From: Rhopalosiphum padi
Lineage: Eukaryota; Arthropoda; Insecta; Hemiptera; Aphididae
NCBI RefSeq assembly: GCF_020882245.1
Contig: NC_083597.1
Location: 67,124,152-67,188,151, forward strand
DNA length: 64,000 bases
Direction: 5' to 3'
The position numbers and the translations under genes were made by a program. The notes beneath the pieces are model-generated. The model saw only the letters and a program-made list of their open reading frames with translations, ran no database searches and was not told where the DNA came from. Below are positions 14,914 to 29,784 of the stretch, piece by piece (the stretch's first letter is position 1; every line of letters begins with the position of its first letter).

Positions 14914-17900
14914 ATGTTACAGAAACACGAATTCAGTGAAGATATTGAGTTGCCATCAATCATAAGCGCATCGATCCACTCGGGATTATCAAACTCCACG
15001 CTAAATCTGAATAATAGGTAAGAGTACATTGTATTACAGAGAGTTAACCCGATAAATATTCTATACATCATATTGTTATATGTATTACTTCTGTTTAACC
15101 TATACATAACATTATTATTAATATTGTAATGTATTTTTTCAGATCCACCGTCAAACCAGAATGCAAATCCGTATCCGAAGTCAAGTTTGGCCTATTGCGC
15201 ATTGTAAGTTTCAGATTGTCGACTTTTTATTATTTATACTTATAGTTATAAGTGTTACAATGTATATAGAGTTTGATATATAGATTATACTATTATACTC
15301 GTATTAAGTCGCATAGATTTACTTCGGGGAAGTAGCTAAATAAATATGCCCCTAAATTGGAAATTTAAATTTGGTACAAATACCAGTTCTAGATGATTGG
15401 AAAATGAATATTTTGTAATTGATCCTGGGAAATCTAATTGCAGCTACAGATATTTCTTTTTGAGTAAAAAGATTTAGTCCAAACCTTTAGTTTTCACAAA
15501 TAATTTATTATATACTAAATTTTGATTAAAAATTTAAAAAATTTGAATTTAATATTAAGGTAATATTGTAATATCAAAGTGATATTCACATTTAATAATA
15601 TAACACATGTTTTCCAATCCTTTTAACCATATCCAAATTATACTATATGATAAACTATTATAATGCGAATTTAATATAAAAGAGTTAAGATTTATTTATT
15701 TCAATTAACAGTACATAATTAATAAAATACAATACAATTCGATTTAAATGTTTATTGGATTATATCCAAAGTTTTATGTTATGCTGTAGTTAAGGGTTAA
15801 AATAATTATAGTAATTGTAAAAATGTATATTTAATATAGGAAAAGGATGAATAATATAATAGTGAGAAGTATTTTAAAGAGATAAAAAAATAAAAATAAA
15901 AATTATAGTTCATAAGTTAGTTATTTTAGTAAAGGTAAATTTTTGTTAACTTGTTAGATATAAATTAAATCGTCGGTATTTATTTTATGTTCAAACAAAA
16001 AATACAAAATTTAAGGATCAGATCGACTAAAACTAGTAATAATATCAATAATATGTTTACCATCAAATCTTGTATTATAAGTATTATAATATGAACTAAT
16101 AAATTAATTGCATTTCTATGTTTAAATATAACAGTTAAACACGAATACACAATAATATGTTAGAAACTTATTATTTAAATATTATTTTCATTATTTCATC
16201 ATACATTTATACAAAGAAGTTGTTGAATAAAGTCTTAAATTATTGAATACAAATTGTAAAAGAAAATAGATATATAGTACGAGTATTCAAATAAATAAAT
16301 TTATTTGCTACATAAAACATATAATGTATAAATAATTCGTAACTCTACTAGAAAGATATCAAACTTACTATTATTTGTCATTGAAAAAAATGATTATATA
16401 ATTATTGTATACTATTATACTAATTTATAAAGCTGAAGGATGTATTATCGAGTTAAAATGATATAGTTCAGTTAATTTTAATTAAGACACATAATGAATT
16501 ACTATTTATTTAAGATTTAACGGATTACAGTTTATTCCATAGTTTACAATAACTTGTTAATTAATTTTATAGTCATGTTAAGTTCGTTTTTATATTTGTA
16601 TATTATATTTTATACAAATTATTGTTATTATAAGAAAAAAAGAATAATTAAAGATTATTTTAAATATAGGATAGGATACATTCTACGTGGGTGTTTTGAA
16701 TTGGGATATTTAAATCAAGGAATATTTTGAGCGTAGGATATATTGAATCCCAGCATGTTTTGGGAAATGTATTATATAAATTATAATACATATTATTTGG
16801 TTGTAGCTATGCCGTTATTGCCATTAATGTTAGAATGTGAATTTGGGTAAACGTACGAACTCGAATATTAACTTTAAAGTAAAAATACTAAGTAAAGTTT
16901 ATAATATTGAGTAGGTATATATAACTGTATAAGTATCATTAAAGTCATGATGTTGAAGAGAGGGAAATGATAAAATGCTTTGATGCAGTCATGCAATAAG
17001 TGCCAATAACTCTATAATTATCTGCTGTGCTATTGTAGCTTATAATACCTAAAACCTATAACGCAGTCTTAACGAATTTAAAAATAACATTATGATTATG
17101 TTTTATGAAAATAAATCTATTTTATAACTTATAAGTAAATTAAGAACGTGATATATCAATAAATAAAGGTTATTATATCGTCTCAGACAATATAAGTACT
17201 TATGTCATACAGCAATTGAATATAATTTATTACATTTTCATATAATAAACTTGTAAATTAATACTAAGCTGCCAATACTTTTCCTTACTTTCCATGACAT
17301 GCATCAATAACATATAAACTATGTACAATAAATCTCAATAAGTCGAACTTTAAGAGAAATTAAATTTTTTCATAGTTTTTAATTATTATAAAGTTAAATA
17401 TAATTACAGTGTGTATTGTTATTGTTATTATTTTAAAATTATTACTAAAGAATTATTATAATACATTATACACAATTAAATAATTAATACATTTTACATT
17501 CGATAGCCGATAGCCGATACCACCGTACACATGTACTAATCGATCGCAACTGACAGTGCCGAATGTAGTGAAAATATACCGAATACCTAATACAATAATG
17601 AACATAATAAACACGATCAGGTTAAATTATAGGAACGCACAATCTGATTAGACAAATGATTATAAAAAATATCTGTCATTATCTGCTTATATTCGGGACT
17701 CAGAATATTCGAATTAGGTATCTATAGTTTTTCTTTCGAGTAATCGAGGTTTTCACAGGAGAATGGCATTCATTTTGACTTTGAGGTTTTCGACTTATCG
17801 AGATTCTATTGTATATTATAGTATTATTATACATTTATACCGAATCGATGTCAGTCAGGTTGATAAATATACGTTTTTAGCACTAAAAAAAGGAATAAGA

Positions 17901-20900
17901 AAGTGCATTTATTTTCATGTGCAAGTGTTTTTTTCATACTAATTAATTATAAAACCGGGAATTTTACTAAAAACAGTCAGATGAAAGGGTTACTATCTTG
18001 ATAGGATAACTCTACTAGGCCTATTACTAAGTTTTAAACATTTAACCCAAAACGATGTTGAATTTATTGTTATGTAATAACACTAATAACACATATTATG
18101 CATACATCTTTGATATAGGCATTTTATATTAATATATACGGCGTGGTCATTTTATTTTAGATGTGTAAGAGTTTTTTTTTAAATTTTGATTAACTTCAAA
18201 AGTAAAATTATGTAATATTCAAGACATATATAAGATATATTTGACAAATTTAAAAAACCACCTAAACTTTAAATCCTTATATCTCATAAAATGCTCGTCC
18301 GAATCGCGGTTTTATGTATCAAAATATTCAAAAAAATATTCTGCTTCTTTTGAAATTAAAAATGTATATTGTCGTTCAAAAAAGTAACAAACTTAAGAAA
18401 TTACAATAAAAAATATAAATTAAAAAAAATGTTAGTTTATTTTGACTGGATATTAAGTAAACATTTTTTTTTTTTACATTAATATATTTGAAATAACGAG
18501 TGTTATTCAACAAACGGATTACTTTGTATAAAAAAAAATCATTAGGTACGATATTAAATATTAAAAAAAAATAATAATTTCAGCTTATTGAATATTAGTT
18601 ATCTACATAATAATATATTATATATAATGTTTTATTATAAAGATATGCAACTCATATAACTTTTAAGCCCTACTATTGCTTTATCGAATAATAGTTAATT
18701 AATAATTAGTTAAGCTCATATTAAAGTATGATTATACATTTATGTTCTAATATTGCAGTTCCGATACGCAGATATTTGGGATATGATATTGATGATATTG
18801 GGTATCATAATGTCTTTGGCTACAGGCGCTAGCTTACCCATTTTGGCAATGATTTTCGGTGATATGACAAATACATTTATCAGACAAACTAATGCGGTAA
18901 TATCAATATATAATCTATATCTTAAGTACTTATAACCAAAATATTGAAATTAATTAATTATTATTGACAAAAAAATTGACTGGAAAAGCCAAAATTTCAA
19001 TCATTCAAGTAAAGACTAATTATAGCATCTTGATTTATGCCATTGACCAAATTAATTTAAATTTCAACACTTCCAAGCAAATTAAAATTTTTAAGTTACA
19101 GTTTTCTTGGGCTTATTATTTTATTATTAAAATATACATCCGGAGTAGCAATGGCTATTGGGGATTACAGAATATACATATAGAGATGAGTTTAAAATTA
19201 AAATAGCAGTAATTTTATTATTTTTTTTTTTACAGCTAAATCCCATTACAGCAACAACACCGGATTATAGCGTCCTCCGCTCGGCTGTTTCAAACGAGTA
19301 GGTATATCATATTTATGATAAATTGTTTTCTGTTTGTATATTTTATTTAGCTTCTACACTACATTTTTTTTCGAAGGACAACTACACAGTTTGATTCTAT
19401 TCCACCACTCACTCCCGAAGAGTTTGATAGTTACATGACGCAATTTGCGCTTTACTATTTATACATTGGTATTGCCGTATTGTTATCTGCATACATACAG
19501 GTGTTATAAAATGAAAGACCGTATTTGTACAACTGATTAACATAGAATATTTTATGTGTACATGTTATAGACTTGGTGCTGGGAGATGGCATGTGAAAGA
19601 CAAGTTTACAGACTTCGCAATGTGTTTTTCTCGCAGATTATAAGACAAGACATAACTTGGTTCGATACTAATCAGAACAGTGATCTTACAACAAGACTAT
19701 TCGAGTATGATGCACATTTGTTATTGGCAGTTTCTATCTCATATTTACTTTATATAGAATGTACTTGATACTAATATAAATTAGTTTAATTTTTAAATGT
19801 ATACTTAAACAGTGATTTAGAACGAATTCGGGAAGGTATAAGTAGCAAGTTTAGCATGCTCACGCAGTACGTATCTACATTTATTTCTGGTCTGCTAGTT
19901 GGTTTCTACATAAGTCCTAAACTAACAGGGATCGTGCTTCTCGTTGGACCTATAATTATAGGAATCATGAGTTATCTGAGTCTGGTGAGATTATTTGTAT
20001 ATTCACAGTGAAATCACGCGCCTTATAGTACGAATACAATATGTAGATTTTACGTATCGGTGGAAATTAATTATTTACAGAATGCATCCAAAGCTTGTCA
20101 TAGAGAACAAATAAAATACGCAGAGGCCGGATCGATTGCCGAAGAAGTGTTTACTTCCATTAGAACAGTAGCTGCGTTCGGATTAGAAAAACAAGGAATC
20201 TCACGGTGTGTAAACGTTATATGTATTATACATATATTGTATTTAATATTCTATTCGAGTTGATGTAACACTGGCTTAAATAATACGGTGATATTGTGAT
20301 ATTACGAGTAAAATAGTAAATTCTCACAAAACTGAAATCTATAGTTTTAATTATTGAATAATAATTGAATGTTAATGCTTAAAATATATTCACTATTTTT
20401 TACAAAGAAGATTAAAGGACACTTATAGATTTGCATTATAAATAGGCATACGGCTAGTTTTATGAATCAACTTATTACGAAAACTTTTTTGGTTATTTTT
20501 GGTGCAAAAAAACACGTAGACTCTCTTTAGATTAGACATTTAGGTAGGTACACCGTATATATTTATTTTAAAATTGAGAACAACATAAATTATTAACGTT
20601 TAATAGAAATAGATATATATTTTTTATGACACCTTTTGTTAATTTTTGATATGATTAAAGCTACCATTCTATTAAGCTATTTATGTTATCCAAATTTTAG
20701 TTCAATTCCCAAATAAATTAGTTAAAATATATTTTATATTTTATCAAGCCATAAATAATTCATATAATATTTATTGTTGTTGTAAGCCTGGAAGTAATTA
20801 CAAAAATAAATCAGGCTACTCGAAATTTGCTATTGGAAGAGTTATACAATAAATTAATATAATTAAATATTACTTTTATGTTTATCTATAGGTATGTTGC

Positions 20901-23900
20901 AGCGTTAAAAAAAGGACGTAACATTGCGACTAAAAGGTATAGGGTTTTCTCTATAGGACTTGGTATCGTATTCATGTTGATGTACATAGGTTATGGGATT
21001 GCGTTTTACTACGGATCTTATTTGATTTCAATCGGTGAAGCTACACCTGGCACAGTTTTTACCGTAATTATTGTTAACTATTTTAAGAAATTTTATTATT
21101 AGCTTATAACGGTATAATATAATGCTAAATAGGTTTTCTTTAGCGTGATGGCGGGGTCATTTTCTATTGGTAGCTCTCTACCGTATTTAAATTCAGTTAG
21201 TACAGCCATCGGGGTGGCAAGAAATTTGTACGGTATTATTGATAGAGTTCCAAAAATTGATTCTTATTCAAAAAACGGATTAAAACCGAGAAAGGTTATC
21301 GGCAAAATTGAAGTTCGAAACGTAGATTTCAGATATCCATCGAGACCAGCAGTCAAAGTGAGTCAATACGTGTAAATGAATAAAATGATATTCAACAATT
21401 ATTTTATTATTTTATTTCAGGTACTAAATAATTTAAATTTTACAACCAAACCTGGTCAAACAGTTGCATTAGTAGGTTCAAGTGGTGCTGGTAAAAGTAC
21501 TATTGTAGGTTTACTTTTACGATTCTATGACCCAGAAGCTGGACAAGTAAATCGTTTTGTCCATCACTTTGATTTACTTTTATTTCATATTGCTATTACA
21601 TTATTTCCAGATTTATTTAGATTCTATTAAACTAACCGACCTTAATGTTCATTGGCTACGAGATCAAATCGGGGTTGTATCTCAAGAACCTATTCTTTTT
21701 GGAGTGTCAATAGCTGATAATATACGATATGGCCGAGAAGATATAACAAATGATGAACTTATTGAAGCAGCTATTCAAGCTAATGCTCACAATTTTATAA
21801 AAGATTTGCCAAACGTAACGAGTCTTTAAACCATAAACATTATGCCATTCATAAAATACATATTATTTAGGGCTATAACACGTATGTTGGCGACAGAGGT
21901 TGTCAACTATCTGGTGGACAAAAGCAACGGATCTCAATAGCAAGGGCATTAGTTAGGGATCCAAAAATACTTTTGTTGGATGAAGCAACGTCAGCGTTAG
22001 ACTCTCAGAGTGAAGGAATTGTTCAAGATGCATTGGATCGAGTAATGAAAGGTAGAACAACTATTATTGTAGCTCATAGACTCTCAACAATAAGGAATGC
22101 GGATGTCATACATGCAATGAAGGTACCTATTTAATCAATTAAAACAAGTATAAACAGTATTTTTATTTATTTATTTTTAATTAGAACGGTAAAATTTATG
22201 AATCTGGAACACATACTGAATTAATGAACAAAAAAGGTTTGTACTATAAATTAGTGGTGACTCAAACCAATACATGTAACGAGGAAAAAGAAGAAACAGC
22301 TTTGGGGTGAGTAAATAATATTATATACAAAGCATATAAAGTATAACAACTAATTGTTAAATTTAAACACAATTTAAAGAGAGGAAGATAAAACTGATGA
22401 TTATGAAAATTGTGAAGAAATAGTTGAAGATTCTTCAACATGTGTAGATGACAATTTAAAAGAAATTGTAAGAAGGTTATAGTTTAAACTAATGCTTATT
22501 TACTAATTTCATAATACATATTTCATATCAATAATATACTCATTTCAATCATTAATAACAATAATCAAAAAATATCATTTTAAATTGTTTAAAGACTGAT
22601 ATTCCCGAGGAGCTGCAGAAACTTAACAAAATTAGAAAAATGAGCATCATACAATTTCATAATAATTGTGTGGTAATATTATAGATACAGTTCATTATTA
22701 TTTGCTTTTTGTGATGTCGAGATTTATTTACTGAACCATATTCATGCGGGTGTGTTAACGAAATACATTAATAATATAAATGTATAATGATGTATTTTTT
22801 TGTTATAGGAAAAAAATTCCAAGTATTGTATGTGGAAATTAATTAAATTTAACTCACCGGAATGGGCGTTTTTATTATTTGGTTGTATCGGTTGTATCAT
22901 CAACGGTGGTTTAGTTCCTATTTATGCATATTTTTATGGACAAGTATTTGAGGTGAGAAAATAACTAAAATTAAAAATTATTATTACAAATTATTTACGA
23001 TAGGGTTTTAACTTAAATGTAATTTGATATTAGTCTTTAACACTGAAAGGCGAAGAGTTGGAAAGAGAATCACGATTTTGGTCTTTAATGTTTGTCGTAC
23101 TTGGAATAATGGCTGGTTTGACCATAGTATGTCAAGTATGTATTCCAAATTATTATAATCCAAATGGTTTAGACGTTTAGTCTATGTAAATGATAAATTG
23201 AAAGTCGTATTTATAGACGTGGCTACTAACATTCGCTTCGGAGAAACTAATGATGCGTCTCCGAGCTATGGCATTCACCAATATACTCAGGCAATCTGTT
23301 GGGTGGTTCGACAATAAAGACTCGAATCCAGGGTGTTTAACCACGAAATTAGCAAGAGATGCTCCAATAGTGAAAGCGGTCTGCTGATATTACTTAAATC
23401 TAAGTTTCAATTTAATATGAATTATAATTACTAATTTTTGTTGTTGTTGTTTATTTAGGCTGGTGGAATGCGTGCCGGTCAAGTGATGTCATCGGCTGTA
23501 ACGCTCATCATAGCTGTTTGCATAGCGATTATTTATGGATGGAAACTAGCTATAGTGCTTGGCCTCGCTGTCCCATTGATAATATGCGCTGGATACCAAC
23601 AACAAATGGGTCTCAGAAAAAACCAACGAAGAGACGCGAAATTTATGGATGAAGCGGGAAGAGTAATAAATAATATACGTTTATATTATAACAATGCACG
23701 TATATTTTATAACTGAGATAAAAAAATTTTAATTTTTAGATTGCAACCGAAAGTGTACAGAACGTGCGTACGGTGCAATCGTTAGGAACAGAGGAAAAGT
23801 TTGTTGAGCTCTATCATAAAAGCTTAAAAATCCCAAACAAGTAAAATTAAACCACAGCCTTTGTGATTATTGTACACTATAAATTTAATTAAATTATTTA

Positions 23901-25758
23901 TTAGAGAAGCAAAAAAACAAGCATACATATATGCCGCTTTATTTGCTCTGTCACAATCGATTACATATGTACTATATTCAGTCGCCTTCAAGTATGGATC
24001 ATATTTAGTACTTCAAGGAGAAATGACACCTTCCGCTGTATATAGGTATGTTTGGTAAAACTAAATTTTGATGGATTACAAACAATAAATTAATATAAAT
24101 ACTCTCTAAAGGGTTTTTTTCGCACTATCATTTTCCGCCCATTCCGTCGGCCATACAATGGCGTTCCTACAAGATTATGCTAAAGCGAAACATTCTGCTT
24201 CCCTTATATTTCAACTAATTGAAAAACCAACGGAAATCGATAGTCAATCGGACGATGGGGAAAACCCGGTACTTAAACAATTTTGTATTATTATTTTTTT
24301 TTTTTAATACAACTACCTACATATATATAAATATTATGGTATGCTTATTTATGTATAATCGTTTTTTAGGAAATAATAGGTAAAATATCATTTAAAGGCG
24401 TTAGTTTTTCATATCCGTCTAGAAAAACAAAGAAAGTCCTTAACCACATGGATTTCACGGTAGAACCAGGAAAAACATTAGCATTAGTCGGTGAATCAGG
24501 TTGTGGAAAAAGTACAGTTATTTCACTTCTTGAGAGATTTTATAACCCTTCTTTCGGTGTGATCGTGAGTCTTATTGTTATCCATCGTGTTATAAATAAT
24601 ACAACTGTTTAACAGTAATGACAACTTTTATTAATTATAACGTATAGGAAGTAGATGGCAAAGACATCCGTTCAATAAACATCAAACATTTGCGAAAAAA
24701 CATTGGTCTAGTTACTCAGGAACCCGTGTTGTTTGACTGTACCATCAGAGAAAATATCAGTTATGGTGTATCTTGTAATGACGTATCATTTGATGCAATA
24801 GTTGAAGCTGCGAAAAAAGCAAATGCGCACAATTTTATAATGAGTTTACCACAAGTATGATAATATAAAATACGTTTGTTGAATTTAATGTTTTTATAAT
24901 TATAGTATGTATATAATTAAATATGAAATTTGTAGGGTTATGACACAATAACTGGTGAGAGAGGTACACAGCTGTCTGGTGGTCAAAAACAAAGAATTGC
25001 TATAGCTAGAGCATTGGTAAGAAATCCTAAAATACTTTTGTTAGATGAAGCGACTTCAGCATTGGACACAGAAAGTGAAAAAGTAAGATATTTTATACGA
25101 AAAATATTTCATTAATTATAAATTATAATACAACTAAATGTGTAAAGTTATACACCGCCCCTTCGTTTTATGTGTTTCACCTTCAAACTAGGGTGACACA
25201 ATATGTTACATTTTTCGTATTGAGTTCCTCACTAGTATTCAGTAATATATTTTTTTTTTAAATTGAAGTTCAAATATACAGCAGACAACGATATTATGTT
25301 GATATTTGTATATGCACAAATAAAATAAAAACCCTAAATATTGAAATTACGTATTTGTATTGTTAAATTAGTTATTAAAATAAATATTTATTATCAATTT
25401 CATCAATTATAATAATAATATGTATTATGTATAATATTATATTAATGAAATATTCTATATTCTTAAATTCAATTATATTTGAACGTTTAGTACATAATTT
25501 AAAAATAGTTACAATTATTTAAAACAGTGTCTAAACGTAGAAATTATGGTGTTTAATTTTTAGATTGTTCAAGAAGCTATAGATGAAGCTAGGAAAGGTA
25601 GGACATGTATTACAATCGCTCATCGTTTGTCAACAATTCAATCGGCAGATGACATTGCTGTAGTTTGGCGAGGGCAAATCACCGAACTTGGTTCCCACGA
25701 AGAATTACAAAAATTAAAGGGATGTTACTATGAATTAGTAAAACGGCAACAGATGTAA
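14914..25758 (+). CDS. ABCB1: ABCB full transporter (P-glycoprotein / MDR family), 27 coding exons
   Basis: ATP-driven efflux pump of the plasma membrane; this family exports hydrophobic compounds including xenobiotics. Coding exons: 14914-15017, 15143-15203, 18759-18896, 19236-19297, 19377-19500, 19571-19704, 19813-19984, 20081-20205, 20892-21063, 21133-21357, 21421-21546, 21611-21814, 21871-22122, 22185-22306, 22380-22467, 22595-22672, 22809-22952, 23034-23135, 23217-23378, 23459-23662, 23740-23840, 23905-24045, 24112-24268, 24370-24564, 24648-24854, 24936-25082, 25564-25758. They sum to 3942 nt (1313 aa), slightly longer than the usual ~1280. TMD1 spans exons 3-10. NBD1 has Walker A GSSGAGKST (458-466), Q-loop VSQEP, signature LSGGQ (562-566) and Walker B LLLDE. 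An acidic linker lies in exons 14-16 and TMD2 in exons 17-23. NBD2 has Walker A GESGCGKST (1107-1115), VTQEP, LSGGQ (1213-1217), LLLDE and an AHRLST H-loop. All catalytic motifs are intact. The start is the best local ATG; an in-frame ATG at 14836 is an alternative. The exon 19 donor is atypical (GTCTGC); a GTGAAA donor at 23370 also keeps frame. ABCB1-like is the family call, not a proven orthology. Confidence 0.95.
15204..18758 (+). other. Large intron 2 of the ABC transporter
   Basis: This intron is 3.55 kb, while most others in the gene are 60-700 bases. It separates the N-terminal tail exons from the first membrane-domain exon. It is AT-rich and I see no coding or RNA feature in it. Long early introns often hold regulatory elements, but none is identifiable here. 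Confidence 0.7.
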
Positions 25759-25759
25759 C

Positions 25760-25765
25760 AATAAA
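25760..25765 (+). promoter_or_regulatory. AATAAA hexamer just after the ABC transporter stop
   Basis: The sequence AATAAA begins two bases after the TAA stop. It is a candidate polyadenylation signal, although this would give a very short 3' UTR and such hexamers are common in DNA this AT-rich. Confidence 0.3.
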
Positions 25766-27646
25766 AAATTGTGCCACGAGATGTACAATACTGCGAAAAT
25801 ATAGAAATCAATTTAAAATTGTTTATGTCAAATTGTCCATACTTTTAAATCATCTCTACACTATAATATTATCTAATTATATATATATTATATATAAAAG
25901 ACATAACATAATGTCTTATAATATAAACATATTTATTAAACGGCAGACCAAATCATATTATATAGATTAACAACAACTAATAATATATTTTGAATTTTGG
26001 AGAACTTGCCTTTTTTGTTTTGTTATCTTGTATACTTATACCCGTGTATATAGGTATTTTTTTTAACTGGCAAGTCGTTTATTTTATATATCATGTGTCA
26101 TCATAAAAGTATACTATGTCAAAATAATTTATTTCTTGCAAATTTCAATCAGATTTTATAAATAATCCATTAATCCCGTTAAAAATGATTGACACGAAAA
26201 ACATACTAAATCATGTAACCTTGTCTAACGTGCGTAATAGCTACATAGATCTATGCTACACATTTTTTTTTGTAATTTTAGCTTTTATTCAAAGGTTCTT
26301 TAATGATAATTTATAATCGTAAAAATTAAACATTTAACTGATTATTTGATTAAGTAATATAATTTTCAACTTTTAAACAAACTTTTTGAGACCATTTGTA
26401 GAATGTGATAATTAAACGATAAATTACGATTTTAGTTATTTTTTTTATTTTATTGTAATTTGAAAAATATTGATCGTAAGAACTAAAAAACTTTTTGCCA
26501 TTGCGTATATTATATATTATTTAATCATTTTCTTTACGTCACAATTAAATGATCGACACATTTGAACTGATAATTTTAAGATATAAATACTGCGAACCTA
26601 TTCATAACACTTTACGTCGGTTGATATTATATAAATAACATAATATAATAAAAATTAATAACGTAATATACGTCTGCAATGTTTTTGGTAAAATGTATTC
26701 AACTTATATTATTATAGTTATTAATAGCAAACAAAAGATAGTATTATGGTAATATAAATATTTAATGAATTATAAAATACCCTCTGAAATGCATATAACG
26801 GGTTACATTCAAAATCCATTATACAGCATTCTCTGGTTATTTTTTTCAATAATAAATTATATATTTAGAAAAATAATATTCTTTACTGGAATAACTGAAT
26901 ATATGTATATACGAATATATTTTAATAGACAAATAATAATCTTATTTATGTTTTGGAAAGTTAACTATATTATTATAATATATAATTAAAATAAATAAAT
27001 TTAAGAAATGTGTATTCAACAATTTATACTTGATCATGAATTCTATTTATTATATTTTTATTAAATGTGTGTTCTACGTGTTCTGTTCAGTATAATTAAA
27101 GTTTTGTGTGACTTTTTTTTTGCATATTTTCTTAATAAATAGGTACAGGAATTGGAGTAGAAAATGAAATATGTAACAGCTTTTCAAACATTATGACGTA
27201 CATTTATATTAATACATTGTATTTACCTGCAGTATACTATTTTTGTTGGAACGTTGCATTACTCCAACCAATACAATAATTTTGTATACGAGTATGTGTA
27301 AATTTAAAAAGTTCATTACTCAGATATGAATGAAATATCATTTAATAATTTTGTATAGGTACCTATTTGTGTTTTATTTTTAAGGGAAAATAATTATTAG
27401 ATAAATATACTCATATACCATACAGTATATTATGGTTTTATACATAACTATAGGTAGTGTTTTCCATCATATTGTAGCGTTGCTATAGCTAAAACGTTGG
27501 CTTCCGTTTGTCATCGCATTGATCCAACAAATATTTTGGTACATCAAACACGACTCGGTACTTGTTACATTGTAATACATTTGCATTTAGTGAAGCTATA
27601 GTAAATATAATATAGTACTATATTAGTCTTCGTTTTACGTTAAACG
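25766..27646. other. Intergenic DNA between ABC transporter and enkurin
   Basis: AT-rich sequence with no recognisable gene. It should hold the transporter 3' UTR and the enkurin promoter. The less AT-rich patch at about 27470-27560 is the likeliest enkurin promoter or 5' UTR region. The 74-codon open frame at 26765 is hydrophobic, AT-driven and unsupported. Confidence 0.55.
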
Positions 27647-29486
27647 ATGAGTAAATTCCAGGAAAATATTAAACATTTGATCCCAAGACCAAAAACACCT
27701 ATCGTCAAACCACCGATGTACCGCTCGATTTACACGGAGTCTATAAGGAGGACATATAAGTCAAATAATAACTGTCACAAAACTATGGGCTATGCTGAAG
27801 TTGAACTCGATCCACCGTCACAGTTTCTAAAAAAACACACCAGAAAAGAGATGAGACCATTTGTTGGTAAGGCTTATATCAACAGCAATTACTGGTACTA
27901 TGTTATTTTCATTTATCTGGGTTGGAGTTGTAAATGTAATGCTTTTGTATGTATTTTTAATACTTTGTAGAATCTTAGATGAATAAAAATTAAACAAAAT
28001 GGATGTTGAGCATTGATGTGATATGCTACACGTAACACGAATGATAAAAAATAAAAATAAAAATAAATTAATATTTTAATAACAATTTGATAAGGGTAGA
28101 TTGAACCAAGTACATAACTAGGATTAGTGATATTTTAAAATTTTGAATACTATTGAGTCACCATTGTTTTGAAATACGGATATATTTGGAATATCGCTTA
28201 TCAGTTAGATATTTTTGAACGTTTTTTAACCAAGTGATTTTCCAGAAATAAATAAAACTAAATGCTGTGCTAGAAAATTGATTCAGCGACCATGCGATGG
28301 CGCAGCAACAAATGTTTCCAAAAAACTACCAACAAAAACACGGAAAAACATTAGACAAACGAACATCATTGACGTTATAAGAAGGGTGCCACCGCCGCCA
28401 AAGCATCGGGTCCAGGACACTAGGAACGGACACATAATTGTTTTGAACGAAGCCGGTTTAGAGCCCACTTATGTGTCTAAGAAGGTGTATTGTTTTTTGT
28501 TTTATTATAATATAGCTGCTTATAATATTTTATATGTATATGATTTTAAATACATAAATAAAGTGTTTGATCTAAGCAAGTATTACATTAGAAAAGCTTT
28601 AGGAGTGATAGGGACGAGGGGGGAAAGTTTAAATCCTCATAAATATTAAACTATATACCCTACAGTTACATCTATATTTTTTTTAGGATAATGTAAATTT
28701 TATCCGTGGAAATAAAAATGTATAAACATAAATGTTAGTTAATCTAGTATAGCTAAAGCTCATAACTACTTTATGAAGTTATACCAGATTTCTTAATTAT
28801 AATAGTTAATATATAATAATTATAGTTAATAAGTTAGGACTTGAAAAAAAAAATTAAAATCAATCGTTTAACTTTCTTTAACTCGTTTAACTATCAATAA
28901 ATATTTAAATTTTCAAGTACGGGAATACAGAAAGACGGATTTCAGCGTTAAGTTTGTCGTATTTAATATTTAATATTTAATTTTTCGACGAATTTTTAAA
29001 AACATTTTTAATTTTTTTCATACTTATACGAATCGAAAAACAAACAAAAGATTGATTAAATAACCGAAAATATTTTTTATTATAATCAAGAGTAATCATT
29101 ATGCAAGTGAAATATTTTTTTAATGAATTTTATTCCAGATATGTTCTTAAAAAAAGAACAAAATAATAAAAATAAGTTCCTTATTTATTGAAATATATAC
29201 GTTATACCATTTTTATACTTATCGTCATAATAATGAAACAATAGTAAAATATTAGATATTAATTATAGTTTGTTTTAAGAATTATGGAAAAACACCATCA
29301 TATATCGTTAAAATGTACAAGGAAAAAGAAATGGCCCAACTGATGGAGACTGAGCGAAAGCGAGCTGTAAAACCGTCATTGCGCTATTTGCCCGAAGCAG
29401 AACGTAACGAATTATTGAATGTGAGTGCTCAACCGATTTATTTTAAATACTTAATTTTTATTTTCATCTCTGTTTCTTTCCTTCTT

Positions 29487-29536
<50 letters not shown>

Positions 29537-29784
29537 TGTGTGTGTGTGTGTCTGTATAACAAAGTTGACCGTTTTTGTTGACCTTTATATACATGTTTTT
29601 CACTCAGGGACTGAAGACTAATTGGGCTGAACTTCACAAAGAATTTTTACTGTTGCCAATGCTTACTGACACGGTACCAAAAATGAAAAGGAAAACCATG
29701 TTGGAAAAGCAACTGAATAACTTGGAGAAAGACATCGACTTATTAGAGAGAAACCCTTCTATTTATGTATGTCAAGATGTATAG
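27647..29784 (+). CDS. ENKUR: Enkurin, four coding exons
   Basis: Adaptor protein of motile cilia and sperm flagella; vertebrate enkurin binds calmodulin and TRPC channels and sits inside axonemal microtubules. Exons are 27647-27866, 28246-28484, 29280-29420 and 29608-29784. Phases fit at each junction, giving 258 aa, close to the ~256 aa typical of the family. The N-terminus has the family-like pattern ENIKHLIPRPKTPIVKPPMY. A tetraproline VPPPPKH (residues 121-127) matches the proline-rich part. The C-terminal enkurin domain (about 154-256) contains KTPSYI, the LPEAERNELL stretch, GLKTNWAELHKEF and TDTVPKMKRK, followed by a basic/leucine-rich helix. The ATG at 27647 starts the conserved N-terminus directly. 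Acceptors are TTTTCCAG, GTTTTAAG and CACTCAG; donors are GTAAGG, GTGTAT and GTGAGT. In insects, roles in sperm tails or chordotonal cilia are likely by homology. Confidence 0.93.
29489..29554. repeat. TG-dinucleotide microsatellite in enkurin intron 3
   Basis: About 30 TG units interrupted twice by CTG, lying in the 187-base intron between the last two enkurin exons. It is probably length-polymorphic. It puts the tract close to the branch and acceptor region of a short intron. Confidence 0.9.

Noticed and set aside
18964..19206. 80-codon + strand frame between ABC transporter exons 3 and 4
   Set aside because: It lies wholly in an intron; the flanking exons join in frame and match the P-glycoprotein family without it.
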